From positions 49,534 to 113,533 of the forward strand of contig NZ_MEEX01000010.1 of the NCBI RefSeq assembly GCF_001724605.1: a stretch of 64,000 nt of DNA, given 5' to 3'. This stretch comes from Phenylobacterium sp. SCN 70-31. Lineage in GTDB: Bacteria; Pseudomonadota; Alphaproteobacteria; Caulobacterales; Caulobacteraceae. Under the pieces are notes generated by a model. That model saw only the letters and a list, made by a program, of their open reading frames with translations. It was not told the DNA's origin and ran no database searches. This document shows positions 52,462 through 60,862 of this stretch, piece after piece. Each line of letters begins with the position of its first letter. Position 1 is the first letter of the stretch. The translations under genes were made by a program, and so were the position numbers.

Positions 52462-52651
52462 GACTCCTCACTCACCTTATGCGGACATTCCTGCCCTTTT
52501 CGCGTTGAGCGTGCGCCTCGCGACTTATCAAAAGTTTAAACTCAGAAGATGTTTCCGGAACTATGTCTTCCTATGGTTGTGAAGCTGATCTGCCTTCCTC
52601 GAATCCGTATCGCGCCTTGAGGCTGGAGCGGGTTTGGGCGAGAAGCCCTGC

Positions 52652-53440
52652 ATGAGCGGGCACATCGCGGCGATATTCCGTCACCCCATCAAGGGCTTCA
52701 CGCCCGAGGCGCTGGACCACGCGGATCTGGCGCCCGGCGAGGGATTTCCGCATGATCGGGTCTGGGCGGTGGAGAACGGTCCCTCGGGCTTCGACCCCGC
52801 GGCGCCGGCCTGGACGACGAAGCAGAAGTTCACCGTCCTGGCCGCCATTCCCGAGGTGGCCAGAGTCCGCACGCGGCTGGATGAAGCGTCGGGCGTGATG
52901 ACCGCAGAGGCGCCGGGCGTCGGCGCCTGGTCGGGGCGGCTCGACGCCGAAGCCGACCGCGACACCTTCGCCGAGTGGCTGACCGACGTGCTGCCGTCCG
53001 AAGAAATTCGCGGCCCCCTCAAGGTGATGGACGCCCGCGGCGGCTTCCGCTTCACCGATCATCCTCTGGGCCAGGTCTCGATCGTCAACCTCGCCAGCGT
53101 GCGCGACCTGTCGGCGAAGATGGGCGTGGACCTCGACCCGCTGCGCTTCCGCGGGAACCTCTATGTCGAGGGTTGGCCAGCCTGGGTCGAGAACACCTGG
53201 GAGGGCCGCGAGCTGATGGTCGGCTGGGCGCGCGCCAAGGTCTACAAGCCCATCGTCCGTTGCGCCGCCACCGAGGTCGACCCGGCCACGGGCGTGCGCG
53301 ACCAGGAGGTGGTGAAGGCCCTCTTCGACCATTATGGCCACATGCTCTGCGGTGTTTACGTCCATGTGACGGTCGCCGGCCGCGTGGCGGTGGGCGACGC
53401 GGCCACGGCCCCGCAGGACCGTCCAGAGACCCGCCCATGA
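52652..53440 (+). CDS. MOSC domain protein
   Basis: A 262-residue protein with MOSC_N and MOSC domains. Marks are IFRHPIKGFTPEALDHADLAPGEGFPHDRVWAV (in pieces) at the N-terminus and SIVNLASVRDL, FRGNLYVEGWPAWVENTWEG and IVRCAATEVDPATGVRD, with the Cys (VRC) near residue 205 typical of molybdenum-sulfur handling MOSC proteins. It may bind Mo cofactor or transfer sulfur. ATG 52652 has GAGAAG upstream. Its stop codon overlaps the prmC start (ATGA), so they are cotranscribed. Confidence 0.87.
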   Translation: MSGHIAAIFRHPIKGFTPEALDHADLAPGEGFPHDRVWAVENGPSGFDPAAPAWTTKQKFTVLAAIPEVARVRTRLDEASGVMTAEAPGVGAWSGRLDAEADRDTFAEWLTDVLPSEEIRGPLKVMDARGGFRFTDHPLGQVSIVNLASVRDLSAKMGVDLDPLRFRGNLYVEGWPAWVENTWEGRELMVGWARAKVYKPIVRCAATEVDPATGVRDQEVVKALFDHYGHMLCGVYVHVTVAGRVAVGDAATAPQDRPETRP

Positions 53441-54306
53441 CTCAGAACCTGCTCCAGGCCTGGCAGGGCGCGAAGGCCCGCCTCGAGGCCGCCCGCGTCC
53501 CCGGCCCCGTCATCGACGCCCGGCTGCTGGTCGAGGCGGCGGCCGACGCCACCCGCGTGGACATCGTGAGCGACCCCTACCGGCCGCTGACGCCCGAACA
53601 GGCCGCCCGGCTCGAGGACTATGTTTCGCGCCGGGAGAAGCGCGAGCCGGTGAGCCACATCCTGGGCCGCAAGGGCTTCTGGAAGATCATGCTCCGGGTG
53701 ACGCCCGACGTGCTGACGCCCCGGCCCGACACCGAGACGGTGGTGGAGTACGCCCTGCGCGACTTCCCCGAGCCGGCGCCGTGGCGGATCCTGGATCTGG
53801 GAGTCGGCTCGGGCGCGATCCTGCTGGCCCTGCTGGCCGAGCGACCGGCGGCGCGCGGCCTGGGGATCGACGTCTCGGAAGAGGCCCTGGCCGTGGCCCG
53901 CGACAACGCCGCATCCCTGGGCCTCGCCGGCCGGGCGGCGTTTCTGCGCGGCGACTGGACGGCGGGGATCGAGAGCGAGGGCTTCGACCTCGTGGTGGCC
54001 AACCCACCCTACATCGCCGAGGAGGTGATCGAGACCCTCGACCCCGAGGTGCGCGACCATGAGCCGCGACTGGCGCTGGCCGGCGGGGCCGACGGCCTGG
54101 ACCACTACCGCATCCTGGCCCCCGAGATTCTGCGCGTGCTGAAGCCCGGCGGACGCTTCGCGGTGGAGATCGGCTACGATCAGAAGAGCGCGGTCGAGGC
54201 CCTGTTCCGGGAGGCGGGCGCCGTCTTCGTCGAGACGATCCGGGACCTCGCCGACCGCGACCGCGTGGTGGTCGGTGAGAAAAAGACCTTGGAAACGACG
54301 CCCTGA
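53437..54306 (+). CDS. prmC: release factor glutamine methyltransferase
   Basis: This 289-residue enzyme methylates the Gln of the GGQ motif in release factors. It has an N-terminal helical substrate-recognition domain (1-75), SAM motif ILDLGVGSGAILLALL (about 119-134) and the amide-methylating VANPPYIAEEV (about 188-198). The start overlaps the MOSC gene by four bases (ATGA). A pilus cluster and other genes lie between it and its partner prfA; in related genomes I recall the two being adjacent. Confidence 0.95.
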   Translation: MTQNLLQAWQGAKARLEAARVPGPVIDARLLVEAAADATRVDIVSDPYRPLTPEQAARLEDYVSRREKREPVSHILGRKGFWKIMLRVTPDVLTPRPDTETVVEYALRDFPEPAPWRILDLGVGSGAILLALLAERPAARGLGIDVSEEALAVARDNAASLGLAGRAAFLRGDWTAGIESEGFDLVVANPPYIAEEVIETLDPEVRDHEPRLALAGGADGLDHYRILAPEILRVLKPGGRFAVEIGYDQKSAVEALFREAGAVFVETIRDLADRDRVVVGEKKTLETTP

Positions 54307-54556
54307 ATCGCTACATCAGGTCTGGTCTCCACCCAAATCCGTCGGTGTTGCAGGTAGATGCGTCCCCATGAAGGACGCCCGCCCGTCCCGACAAGCGTGA
54401 CGCCTTCACCATCAGGGGCCTCTCGCTGGCGAGCTTCCGGGCGGAAGACGGGGAACACTTTCGCTTTCTTGGGGACTGACCGGGCCGAGGCCCGTCCACG
54501 CGGAAAGCCAAGCCGCCGAAGAGGCGCTAGGGAAGAACCGGACGGTTTCTTAAAAT
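54307..54556. other. 250-base gap before the DUF4167 gene
   Basis: No convincing gene is seen. There is a short GC-rich inverted repeat near 54480-54497 (GGGCC/GGCCC) and an AT-rich stretch (TTTCTTAAAAT) just before the DUF4167 start. It may hold the promoter and 5' leader of that gene. No typical Shine-Dalgarno sequence precedes the family start at 54557. Confidence 0.4.
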
Positions 54557-55567
54557 ATGAGAGATTTCAAGGGTATGAAGCGCCAGCGCGGTCGGAACCG
54601 GGGTGGCGGCGGCGGTGGCGGCAAGCCTCAGCAGAACGCCAACCGCGCGTTCGATTCGAACGGCCCCGACGGCGTCAAGGTGCGCGGCAACGCCCAGCAC
54701 GTGTTCGAGAAATACCAGCAGCTCGCCCGAGACGCCGGCTCGGCCGGCGACCGCGTGCTGGCTGAGAACTACCTCCAGCACGCCGAGCACTATTTCCGCC
54801 TCATCCGGGCCATCCAGCCCAACCGGCCCGCCAGCGAGATCATCGGCCGAGACCAGTTCGCCTCGGGCTACGACATCGATTTCGAGGACGAAAACGCCCA
54901 GGCCCAGGCCGAAGCCGCCGACGACGGCGCGCATGACAATCCCGAAGCCCGCCAGGATGGCGTTGACCGCAGTCGGGAACGCGAGCGGGGCGACTGGCAG
55001 CCCCGTGACGGCGAACCCCGCCGCGACCGCGATCAGAACCGGGACCGAGATCAGAATCGGGACCAGAGTCGGGATCGGGATCAGAACCGGGACCGGGACG
55101 GCCGTGAAGGTCGCGACAGGGACCGCTGGCGCGACCGGGATCGCAATCGCGATCGGGACCGCCGGGACGACCGCCCGCGCGGCGAGGACGGCGAACGCCG
55201 CGAACGCCCCGAGCGATCGGAGCGGCCCGAGCGATCGGAGCGTCCGGAACGCAGCGAGCGCGCCGAGCGTGAGCCGCGCGACCCGCTGGCCGTGATCAAT
55301 CCGCAGGCCGAGGCTGCGGTCGAGGCGCGCGCCCCGGAACCGCGCAATGCGGAACCCCGCAATCCGGAACCGCGCGGCCCCGTCCTGCGCGACTCCGACG
55401 GGGGTTCCAGCGACCTGCCGGACTTCCTCCGCGCGAGCCGCGCGCCGGCCGCCGCGCCGGAAGGGGCCGCCGAGGAGAAACCCGCCCGTCCCCGTCGCCG
55501 CCGCGCGCCGCGCAGCTTCGACGCCGGCGAAGGCGCGCCGCCGTCGAGCGAGAGCGAAGAGGCCTGA
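54557..55567 (+). CDS. DUF4167 family protein with long Arg/Asp repeats
   Basis: A 336-residue protein. The conserved DUF4167 core (1-105) starts MRDFKGMKRQRGRNR with a glycine run and holds VRGNAQHVFEKYQQLARDA and HAEHYFRLIRAIQ. A low-complexity part follows (about 140-245) of RDRDQNRD/RERPERSE repeats, then a Pro/Glu/Ala part and a basic tail (RPRRRRAPRSF). The family is nearly universal in Alphaproteobacteria, next to prfA/prmC, and unassigned; the basic start and R/D repeats suggest RNA or ribonucleoprotein binding, which is inference. I kept ATG 54557, since the sequence agrees with the family from its first residue. Confidence 0.92.
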   Translation: MRDFKGMKRQRGRNRGGGGGGGKPQQNANRAFDSNGPDGVKVRGNAQHVFEKYQQLARDAGSAGDRVLAENYLQHAEHYFRLIRAIQPNRPASEIIGRDQFASGYDIDFEDENAQAQAEAADDGAHDNPEARQDGVDRSRERERGDWQPRDGEPRRDRDQNRDRDQNRDQSRDRDQNRDRDGREGRDRDRWRDRDRNRDRDRRDDRPRGEDGERRERPERSERPERSERPERSERAEREPRDPLAVINPQAEAAVEARAPEPRNAEPRNPEPRGPVLRDSDGGSSDLPDFLRASRAPAAAPEGAAEEKPARPRRRRAPRSFDAGEGAPPSSESEEA

Positions 55568-55645
55568 CGCTCGGGTTTACCCCGATATCAGGCCCCGGTG
55601 TTCAGGCCCTGGCGCTGGACCTCGGGGCCAAGCGCCGGGCGTCCT

Positions 55646-57733
55646 TCAGAAGCGGTAGCCCACGCCCAGCCTGAAGTTGCGGCCCGGCAGCGGTGCGATG
55701 TCCTTCAGGAACGAGGCGTGCTCGCGGGCTTCGACATCGCCCAGATTACGCCCTTCCAGGAAGATCTTGAATCCCCGGTCGCGCAGCGGCCGGACCGTGA
55801 GCGAGGCGTTCAGCAGGGTATAGCCGCTGGTGGGCAGTTCCGCCGCGGCGACCCGATCCTGGCCGCCCACCCGGCGCACCTCGATCATGCCGCGCCACCA
55901 ACCGGCCTCGTAGATTCCGCGCCCGGCCACCGACCAGGGTGGGATGCGGGCGGGCGGGCCCAGATCGGTCCGTCCCCGGACGTAGTCGGCCGTCCCCTGC
56001 AGCGTGAAACTGCGCTCGCCGCGCTCCCAGGCGCGGAACGACCCGTCGATCTCGCCCCCATGGAAGGTCGCGTCGGTCTGGCGGTAGGCGAAGATCGGAA
56101 GGCCGCTGTCGTCGTCCTCTGCGCCGGTGGGGCGCAGGTCGATGAAGCCGTCGTAGCGCACCGCGAACAGGTGGGCGTCCACCTCGAAACGGCCGCGCTC
56201 CACATGCCCCGTGAGGTCGACGGAGTACGAGACCTCGCTGCCCAGAGTCGGATCTCCGATCTCGAACGAGCGCGTGGCGGGGTGCGCGCCCTGGGCGAAC
56301 AACTCCTCCTGCGCCGGCGCACGCTCGGTCCGGGAGGCGCTCAGCGAAACAAAGAGGCCCTCGGCGGGCCGCAGGAACGCCCCCGCCGACGCCGAGACGC
56401 CGGTGAAGTCGCGGTCGGCCACGAGACTGTCGATCTCCTTGCGCTCGAGGCGCAGGCCGCCTTCGACGCCCCAGGCGTCGCGATCGAACCTCTGCAGGGT
56501 GAAGGCGCCCCACTCCTTGGTCCGGGTGGCCGGCACATAGGCCTCGTCGCCCACCGCGGCGAAGTCCCGGCCCAGGAGTTGGAGGCCCACCGCGCCCTGC
56601 CAGCCGTCGCGATCCGGCTGGACGAGTTCGATCCGGCTCTCCCATCCGTCCGAGGTGAAACGCGTGGCCGGCGTCCCGTCCTCCAGTTCAACGTGGGTGT
56701 AGTCGGCGTAGCCCACCGAGAACCGGAGGGTTTCGAACGGCCCGGCGCCTAGCCGCGTCTCTCCCCGCAGATCGTAGCGGGTCTGCCTCAGCTTGATGCT
56801 GACCGCCTCCTCCTCGCCCTCGTCATGGTCATCGTGATCGTGATCATCATGGTCGTGGCCGTCATGATCGTGACCGCCGTGGGCATGGGCGTGCCCGGGG
56901 ACGCCGTAGTCCGACCGGGTGCGCTTCACCGAGACGCCGACGTAACCACGCTCGCCCACGTACGAGAGGCCCGCGCCGTAGGCGCTGAGGTTGGAGAAGG
57001 TGTTTTCGACCTTCGAGTCCACCTTGCCGGGCCATTCGTCGGCCTCGCCCTCGGCGGCGAACTGGCGCCGGGATTCCGGGAAGGTGGGGACCTTATAGTC
57101 CTTCGTCTCCCGGCGCAGGCCGTCGGCCGTGACGACCCAGGGCCCCGCGCCGGCCTTGAGCGCGCCGCCCACGCTCCAGCCGTCGTCGACGCTGGAGCCC
57201 GACCCCAGGATCCGTCCCGACAGTCCCTCGACCGGCCGTGTCGGGATACGGTCGTCGATGATGTTGACCACGCCGCCGATGGCCGAGCCGCCGTAGGCCA
57301 GGGCCGAGGGACCGCGCAGAACCTCGATGCGCTCGGCCTCCTGGGGATCGGAGGCCACGGCGTGGTCGGGAGACAGCGCACTGGCGTCCACCTGGCCCAG
57401 GCCGTTCGAAAGCACGAGCACGCGCGGGCCGGAGAGGCCGCGGATCACCGGGCGGCTCGCACCGGGACCGAAGGCGCTGGACCGCACGCCGGCCACCCCC
57501 GCCAGGGCGTCCCCGATGCCGCCCGCCGGCGCCTGGTCGATATCCTCCCGCTTCAGGATGTCGACGCTCGTGGTCGCCGAGTCGAGGGTCACGGCGTAGG
57601 GCGCGGCGGTGACCACCACCTCGCCCACTTCGCGCGGCGGACCGGCGGCCGGGTTCGCGGCGGATTGTGCGGACGCCGAACCGGCGAGAAGCGCCGTCAG
57701 GGCGGCGGCGGAGAAGAATTGGACGCGCGACAT
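55646..57733 (-). CDS. znuD: TonB-dependent zinc receptor, ZnuD-like
   Basis: A 695-residue outer membrane receptor. Signal peptide to about SASAQ (23), TonB box-like EVGEVVVTAAPYAV, plug domain (45-165) and a 22-strand barrel ending RLGVGYRF. Between residues about 279 and 308 a loop is made almost only of His, Asp and Glu (HAHAHGGHDHDGHDHDDHD), a metal-gathering feature of ZnuD-type zinc receptors. It diverges from zur, with a Zur-like palindrome 37 bases from its start codon. Together this points to zinc uptake repressed by Zur in zinc-rich cells. Nickel or cobalt uptake is less likely, though an RcnB-like gene is next door. Confidence 0.9.
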   Translation of the reverse strand: MSRVQFFSAAALTALLAGSASAQSAANPAAGPPREVGEVVVTAAPYAVTLDSATTSVDILKREDIDQAPAGGIGDALAGVAGVRSSAFGPGASRPVIRGLSGPRVLVLSNGLGQVDASALSPDHAVASDPQEAERIEVLRGPSALAYGGSAIGGVVNIIDDRIPTRPVEGLSGRILGSGSSVDDGWSVGGALKAGAGPWVVTADGLRRETKDYKVPTFPESRRQFAAEGEADEWPGKVDSKVENTFSNLSAYGAGLSYVGERGYVGVSVKRTRSDYGVPGHAHAHGGHDHDGHDHDDHDHDDHDEGEEEAVSIKLRQTRYDLRGETRLGAGPFETLRFSVGYADYTHVELEDGTPATRFTSDGWESRIELVQPDRDGWQGAVGLQLLGRDFAAVGDEAYVPATRTKEWGAFTLQRFDRDAWGVEGGLRLERKEIDSLVADRDFTGVSASAGAFLRPAEGLFVSLSASRTERAPAQEELFAQGAHPATRSFEIGDPTLGSEVSYSVDLTGHVERGRFEVDAHLFAVRYDGFIDLRPTGAEDDDSGLPIFAYRQTDATFHGGEIDGSFRAWERGERSFTLQGTADYVRGRTDLGPPARIPPWSVAGRGIYEAGWWRGMIEVRRVGGQDRVAAAELPTSGYTLLNASLTVRPLRDRGFKIFLEGRNLGDVEAREHASFLKDIAPLPGRNFRLGVGYRF

Positions 57734-57770
57734 CGTGGACCCGGGAGAGGACTTGCGAGAAGGTCAAACT

Positions 57771-57788
57771 GTTATGAAATAACATAAC
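57771..57788. promoter_or_regulatory. Zur-like operator between znuD and zur
   Basis: GTTATG-AAATAA-CATAAC, a palindrome with 6-base arms that also holds the inner repeat GTTAT-GAA-ATAAC, in a 104-base divergent gap. It matches the alphaproteobacterial Zur box style (GTTATnnnATAAC). Binding would repress znuD and perhaps zur. A second inverted repeat, AACGACT/AGTCGTT, abuts it at 57786-57804. Confidence 0.8.
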
Positions 57789-57804
57789 GACTCGTCAAGT
57801 CGTT
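57786..57804. repeat. inverted repeat beside the Zur-like box
   Basis: AACGACT (57786-57792) pairs with AGTCGTT (57798-57804) around CGTCA. It shares three bases with the Zur-like palindrome and lies 34 bases before the zur start. It could be a second regulator site or a hairpin in the zur leader. Confidence 0.55.
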
Positions 57805-57837
57805 GCGGCGCGGGCGGATCGGAGATAGCGGAGAGAC

Positions 57838-58320
57838 ATGGCGAGCGATTGCCAGCATCACGAGCATCACGTGCACCATGGGCTGTCCGGCGTGGCGCTC
57901 AGCCGGGCGCTGGGCGACGCCGAGGGACGGTGCGTCGAACGGCACGAGCGCCTCACCGCACCGCGTCGCCGCGTGCTGGAACTTCTGCTGGGTTCCGACG
58001 CCCCGATGAAGGCCTACGACCTGATCGCCGCCTTCGGCGCCGGCGGCGAACCCGCCAAGCCGCCCACGGTCTACCGCGCCCTGGAGTTCCTGGAACGCTT
58101 GGGGTTCGCGCACCGCATCGAGAGCCTGAACGCCTACGTCCCCTGCCGCATCGAGGGCGGCCACGTGGCGGCCTTTCTGATCTGCGACTGCTGCGGCGAG
58201 GCGGCCGAGTTCCAGCCGGACCTCGGCCCCTCGATGTCGGCGGCCGAAGCCACGGGTTATGCGGTGCGCGCCGTCACCCTCGAAGCCCGCGGCCTCTGCG
58301 CCGCCTGCCAGGCCGGCTGA
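57838..58320 (+). CDS. zur: Fur family zinc uptake regulator
   Basis: A 160-residue Fur/Zur protein with a winged helix (about 35-90: RLTAPRRRVLELLLGSDAPM, KPPTVYRALEFLERLGFAHRIESLNAYVPC) and the structural zinc CxxC pair CDCC with a second near the end (LCAACQAG). The N-terminus carries an unusual His cluster (CQHHEHHVHH, 5-14) that may add metal binding. The longer linker and the NAYVPC sequence agree with Zur rather than Fur. GGAGAG lies before ATG 57838. It diverges from the znuD-like receptor; the stop codon touches the end of the convergent RcnB-like gene. Confidence 0.92.
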   Translation: MASDCQHHEHHVHHGLSGVALSRALGDAEGRCVERHERLTAPRRRVLELLLGSDAPMKAYDLIAAFGAGGEPAKPPTVYRALEFLERLGFAHRIESLNAYVPCRIEGGHVAAFLICDCCGEAAEFQPDLGPSMSAAEATGYAVRAVTLEARGLCAACQAG

Positions 58321-59229
58321 TCACCACCAGAAGACGTTGCGCACCACCTGGAGGATACGACCGGTGTACTGGTCGATCAGCAGGGCGTCCGGTCCCGAGC
58401 GCACCCAGTCGAAGCCGGGCGGCGGCAGGGGCAGATCGTAGAGCCAGGGGTCGTTGATCCAGTAGCCCGGCCCGAACCAGTCCCGAGGATAGAAGTCTCC
58501 GAAGCTCCAGGTCCGCACGTAGAAGCCGCGGGGCGCCCGCCAGTCGTACCGGTACCGGTTCGACGAGAAATAGACCGACGGATAACGGCCACGTTCCCAA
58601 TGGCGCCGGTCGCCCTGCCGCCGATCCCAGTTGCGACGGTCCGAGTCGCGGCGGTCGTCTCGGCGGTCCCAGTCGCGCCGGTCGCGACCATCGCCACGCC
58701 CGTTCCAGTCGCGACCTCCGCGATCGCTCCGATCCCAGTCTCGACCGCCGCGGTCGTTGTCCCGACGTCCATCGCCCGGGCGCCGCTCAGCGGGGCGACC
58801 TTCAGCGGGGCGACCGTCACGCCCGCTCCACTCACGCCGCTCGCCGCCGCTCCATTCGCCTCTGGGCCGGTCCGGGCGCTGGGCGTCGCCACGACCGCGC
58901 GGCTCGGCGGCGCGGGGCGCAGCCGGAGCCTGCGGCGCGGGTGTCGCGCGCGGCGCCTCGCCCCGGAGTCCGCCCCGATCTCCACCGCGGTCTCCACCAC
59001 GCCATTCGCCGCCGGATCGACCGGACCGTTCGCCGGTGACAGCGTCGCGGCGGGGCCCTTCACGCCCGGACTGCGCCCGGAACCCGCCGTCTCGGCCGGG
59101 GCCGCCGCGCTGTTCCATGCGCTCGCTGCGACCGCCACGATCTCCGCGCTCCTGGCCGAAGGCCGGAACGGCCGTGGCGGCGGCCAAAACGACGGCCAGG
59201 GCCGTCATGGTCGTCTTCATGCTCTTCAT
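58321..59229 (-). CDS. RcnB family periplasmic protein
   Basis: A 302-residue exported protein: signal peptide (1-25, ending PAFGQ), a long Arg/Asp/Gly-rich disordered region (about 26-215) with repeated RDRRDWDRRD-like units, and a conserved C-terminal RcnB domain (about 220-302). The latter reads YDWRAPRGFYVRTWSFGDFYP, WINDPWLYDLPLPPPGFDWV and LLIDQYTGRILQVVRN. E. coli RcnB helps nickel and cobalt homeostasis in the periplasm; for the many caulobacter copies the role is not known. Its neighbour zur suggests metals, but it is convergent and so not obviously in the same unit. Confidence 0.85.
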   Translation of the reverse strand: MKSMKTTMTALAVVLAAATAVPAFGQERGDRGGRSERMEQRGGPGRDGGFRAQSGREGPRRDAVTGERSGRSGGEWRGGDRGGDRGGLRGEAPRATPAPQAPAAPRAAEPRGRGDAQRPDRPRGEWSGGERREWSGRDGRPAEGRPAERRPGDGRRDNDRGGRDWDRSDRGGRDWNGRGDGRDRRDWDRRDDRRDSDRRNWDRRQGDRRHWERGRYPSVYFSSNRYRYDWRAPRGFYVRTWSFGDFYPRDWFGPGYWINDPWLYDLPLPPPGFDWVRSGPDALLIDQYTGRILQVVRNVFWW

Positions 59230-59359
59230 CGTCCGTCTTGGGACGCCAGACGGCGGCCCGAAGTCCCTTCAGCAAGGACGATGCGCAGGGTCAGGGTGAA
59301 CCATCCTTGAACGGCGCGACGGATCGCGCCACCTCAGGCGTTGAAGAAAGGATGTCCCC

Positions 59360-59902
59360 TTGGCCGCGACACCCAACGACGTACTCGCCTTCTGGCGTTC
59401 AGCCGGGCCGCAGAAGTGGTTCGCCCGCGACGCGCGCTTCGACGCCGCGATCCGGCTGAAGTTCGAGCCCGTCCATCACATCGCGGCGCGGGGCGAGTAC
59501 GACCGCTGGGCCGAAACCCCCGACGGCGCGCTGGCCCTGCTGATCCTGCTCGACCAGTTCCCGCGCAACCTCTACCGGAACTCGGCCCATGCCTTCGCCA
59601 CCGACCCCAAGGCGCTGGCCATCGCCCGCAGCGCCACCGAACGCGGCTGGCACCGGGACGTGGAGGCGGGTCTCCGGCAATTCTTCCTGTTACCCTTCCA
59701 GCATTCCGAGACGTTGGCCGACCAGGAATACGGCCTGGAGCTGGCTCGGGACCTTGGCGACGCCGAGACCGTGAAGTGGCATGAGATCCACCGTGACATC
59801 ATCGCCCGCTTCGGCCGCTTCCCCCATCGCAACCCGGCGTTCGCCCGCGTGACGACCCCGGAAGAGCAGGCGTTCCTGGACGAAGGCGGCTTCGCGGGCT
59901 GA
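59360..59902 (+). CDS. DUF924 family protein
   Basis: A 180-residue, mostly helical protein with the DUF924 signature: [21 protein letters not shown] at the start, [26 protein letters not shown] in the middle and [25 protein letters not shown] at the end. The fold is tetratricopeptide-like; function unassigned. The start is a TTG at 59360 (AAAGGA upstream). It lies alone, before thyA on the same strand. Confidence 0.9.
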   Translation: MAATPNDVLAFWRSAGPQKWFARDARFDAAIRLKFEPVHHIAARGEYDRWAETPDGALALLILLDQFPRNLYRNSAHAFATDPKALAIARSATERGWHRDVEAGLRQFFLLPFQHSETLADQEYGLELARDLGDAETVKWHEIHRDIIARFGRFPHRNPAFARVTTPEEQAFLDEGGFAG

Positions 59903-60014
59903 AACTCTCCGGCCCGTTTCGACGCCAGCTCATGTGGACGCCCGGCTCTGCGCTGTGGATCGCGGGGATCGAAGCGCTATCCGGCGTCACACGAATCACC
60001 GACGCTCGTCCGTG

Positions 60015-60860
60015 ATGAACGCCCATGCCGCCATCGCCGCACCATACGAGGCCGCCCCGGACCATCCCGAGCGCCAGTATCTCGACCTGCTGGCCGATAT
60101 CCTGGAGAACGGGGCGCGGCGCGGCGATCGTACCGGCGTGGGCACCCTGGGCGTCTTCGGGCGGCAGATGCGCTTCGACCTGTCTCGCGGCTTCCCGCTG
60201 CTGACCACCAAGAAGCTGCACCGCAAGTCCATCATCCTGGAGCTGCTTTGGTTCCTCCGCGGCGACACCAACGTCCGCTGGCTTCAGGAGCGCGGGGTCT
60301 CCATCTGGGACGAATGGGCCGATCCGTCGGGCGAGCTGGGGCCGGTCTACGGCAAGCAGTGGCGATCCTGGGCGGCGCCGGACGGCCAGGTGATCGACCA
60401 GATCGCTGGCGTGGTGAAGAGCCTCAGGACCAACCCCGACAGCCGTCGCCACATCGTCTCGGCCTGGAACCCCGCCGAGGTCGAGGACATGGCCCTGCCG
60501 CCCTGTCACTGCCTGTTCCAGTTCTTCGTGGCCGATGGTCGGTTGAGCTGCCAGCTCTACCAGCGCTCGGCCGACGTGTTCCTGGGCGTCCCGTTCAACA
60601 TTGCCAGCTACGCCCTCCTCACCCTGATGGTGGCCAAGGTGACGGGCCTGGAGCCGGGCGAGTTCGTCCACACCCTGGGTGACGCGCACCTCTACCTGAA
60701 CCACCTGGATCAGGCGAAGCTGCAGCTCTCGCGCGAGCCCCTGCCCCTTCCGGTGATGCACGTGGCCGACCGGGACGACCTCTTCGCCTTCGAGTTCGAG
60801 GACTTCAAGCTGACGGGCTACACCGCCCACCCTTCCATCGCGGCCCCCATCGCGGTCTGA
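60015..60860 (+). CDS. thyA: thymidylate synthase
   Basis: This 281-residue enzyme methylates dUMP to dTMP with methylenetetrahydrofolate. It shows [20 protein letters not shown] at the phosphate-binding loop, the catalytic Cys in [13 protein letters not shown], the Arg segment [12 protein letters not shown] and the end block [17 protein letters not shown] 60015 is used, though a GTG one codon before is possible. The MazG-like gene starts two bases after its stop, pointing to a nucleotide-pool pair. Confidence 0.96.
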   Translation: MNAHAAIAAPYEAAPDHPERQYLDLLADILENGARRGDRTGVGTLGVFGRQMRFDLSRGFPLLTTKKLHRKSIILELLWFLRGDTNVRWLQERGVSIWDEWADPSGELGPVYGKQWRSWAAPDGQVIDQIAGVVKSLRTNPDSRRHIVSAWNPAEVEDMALPPCHCLFQFFVADGRLSCQLYQRSADVFLGVPFNIASYALLTLMVAKVTGLEPGEFVHTLGDAHLYLNHLDQAKLQLSREPLPLPVMHVADRDDLFAFEFEDFKLTGYTAHPSIAAPIAV

Positions 60861-60862
60861 CC

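Noticed and set aside
58600..59310. Plus-strand frames rich in Ser/Arg/Pro or Ala/Val/Pro opposite the RcnB-like gene
   Set aside because: Products of the repeated R/D codons on the other strand; no signal or domain.
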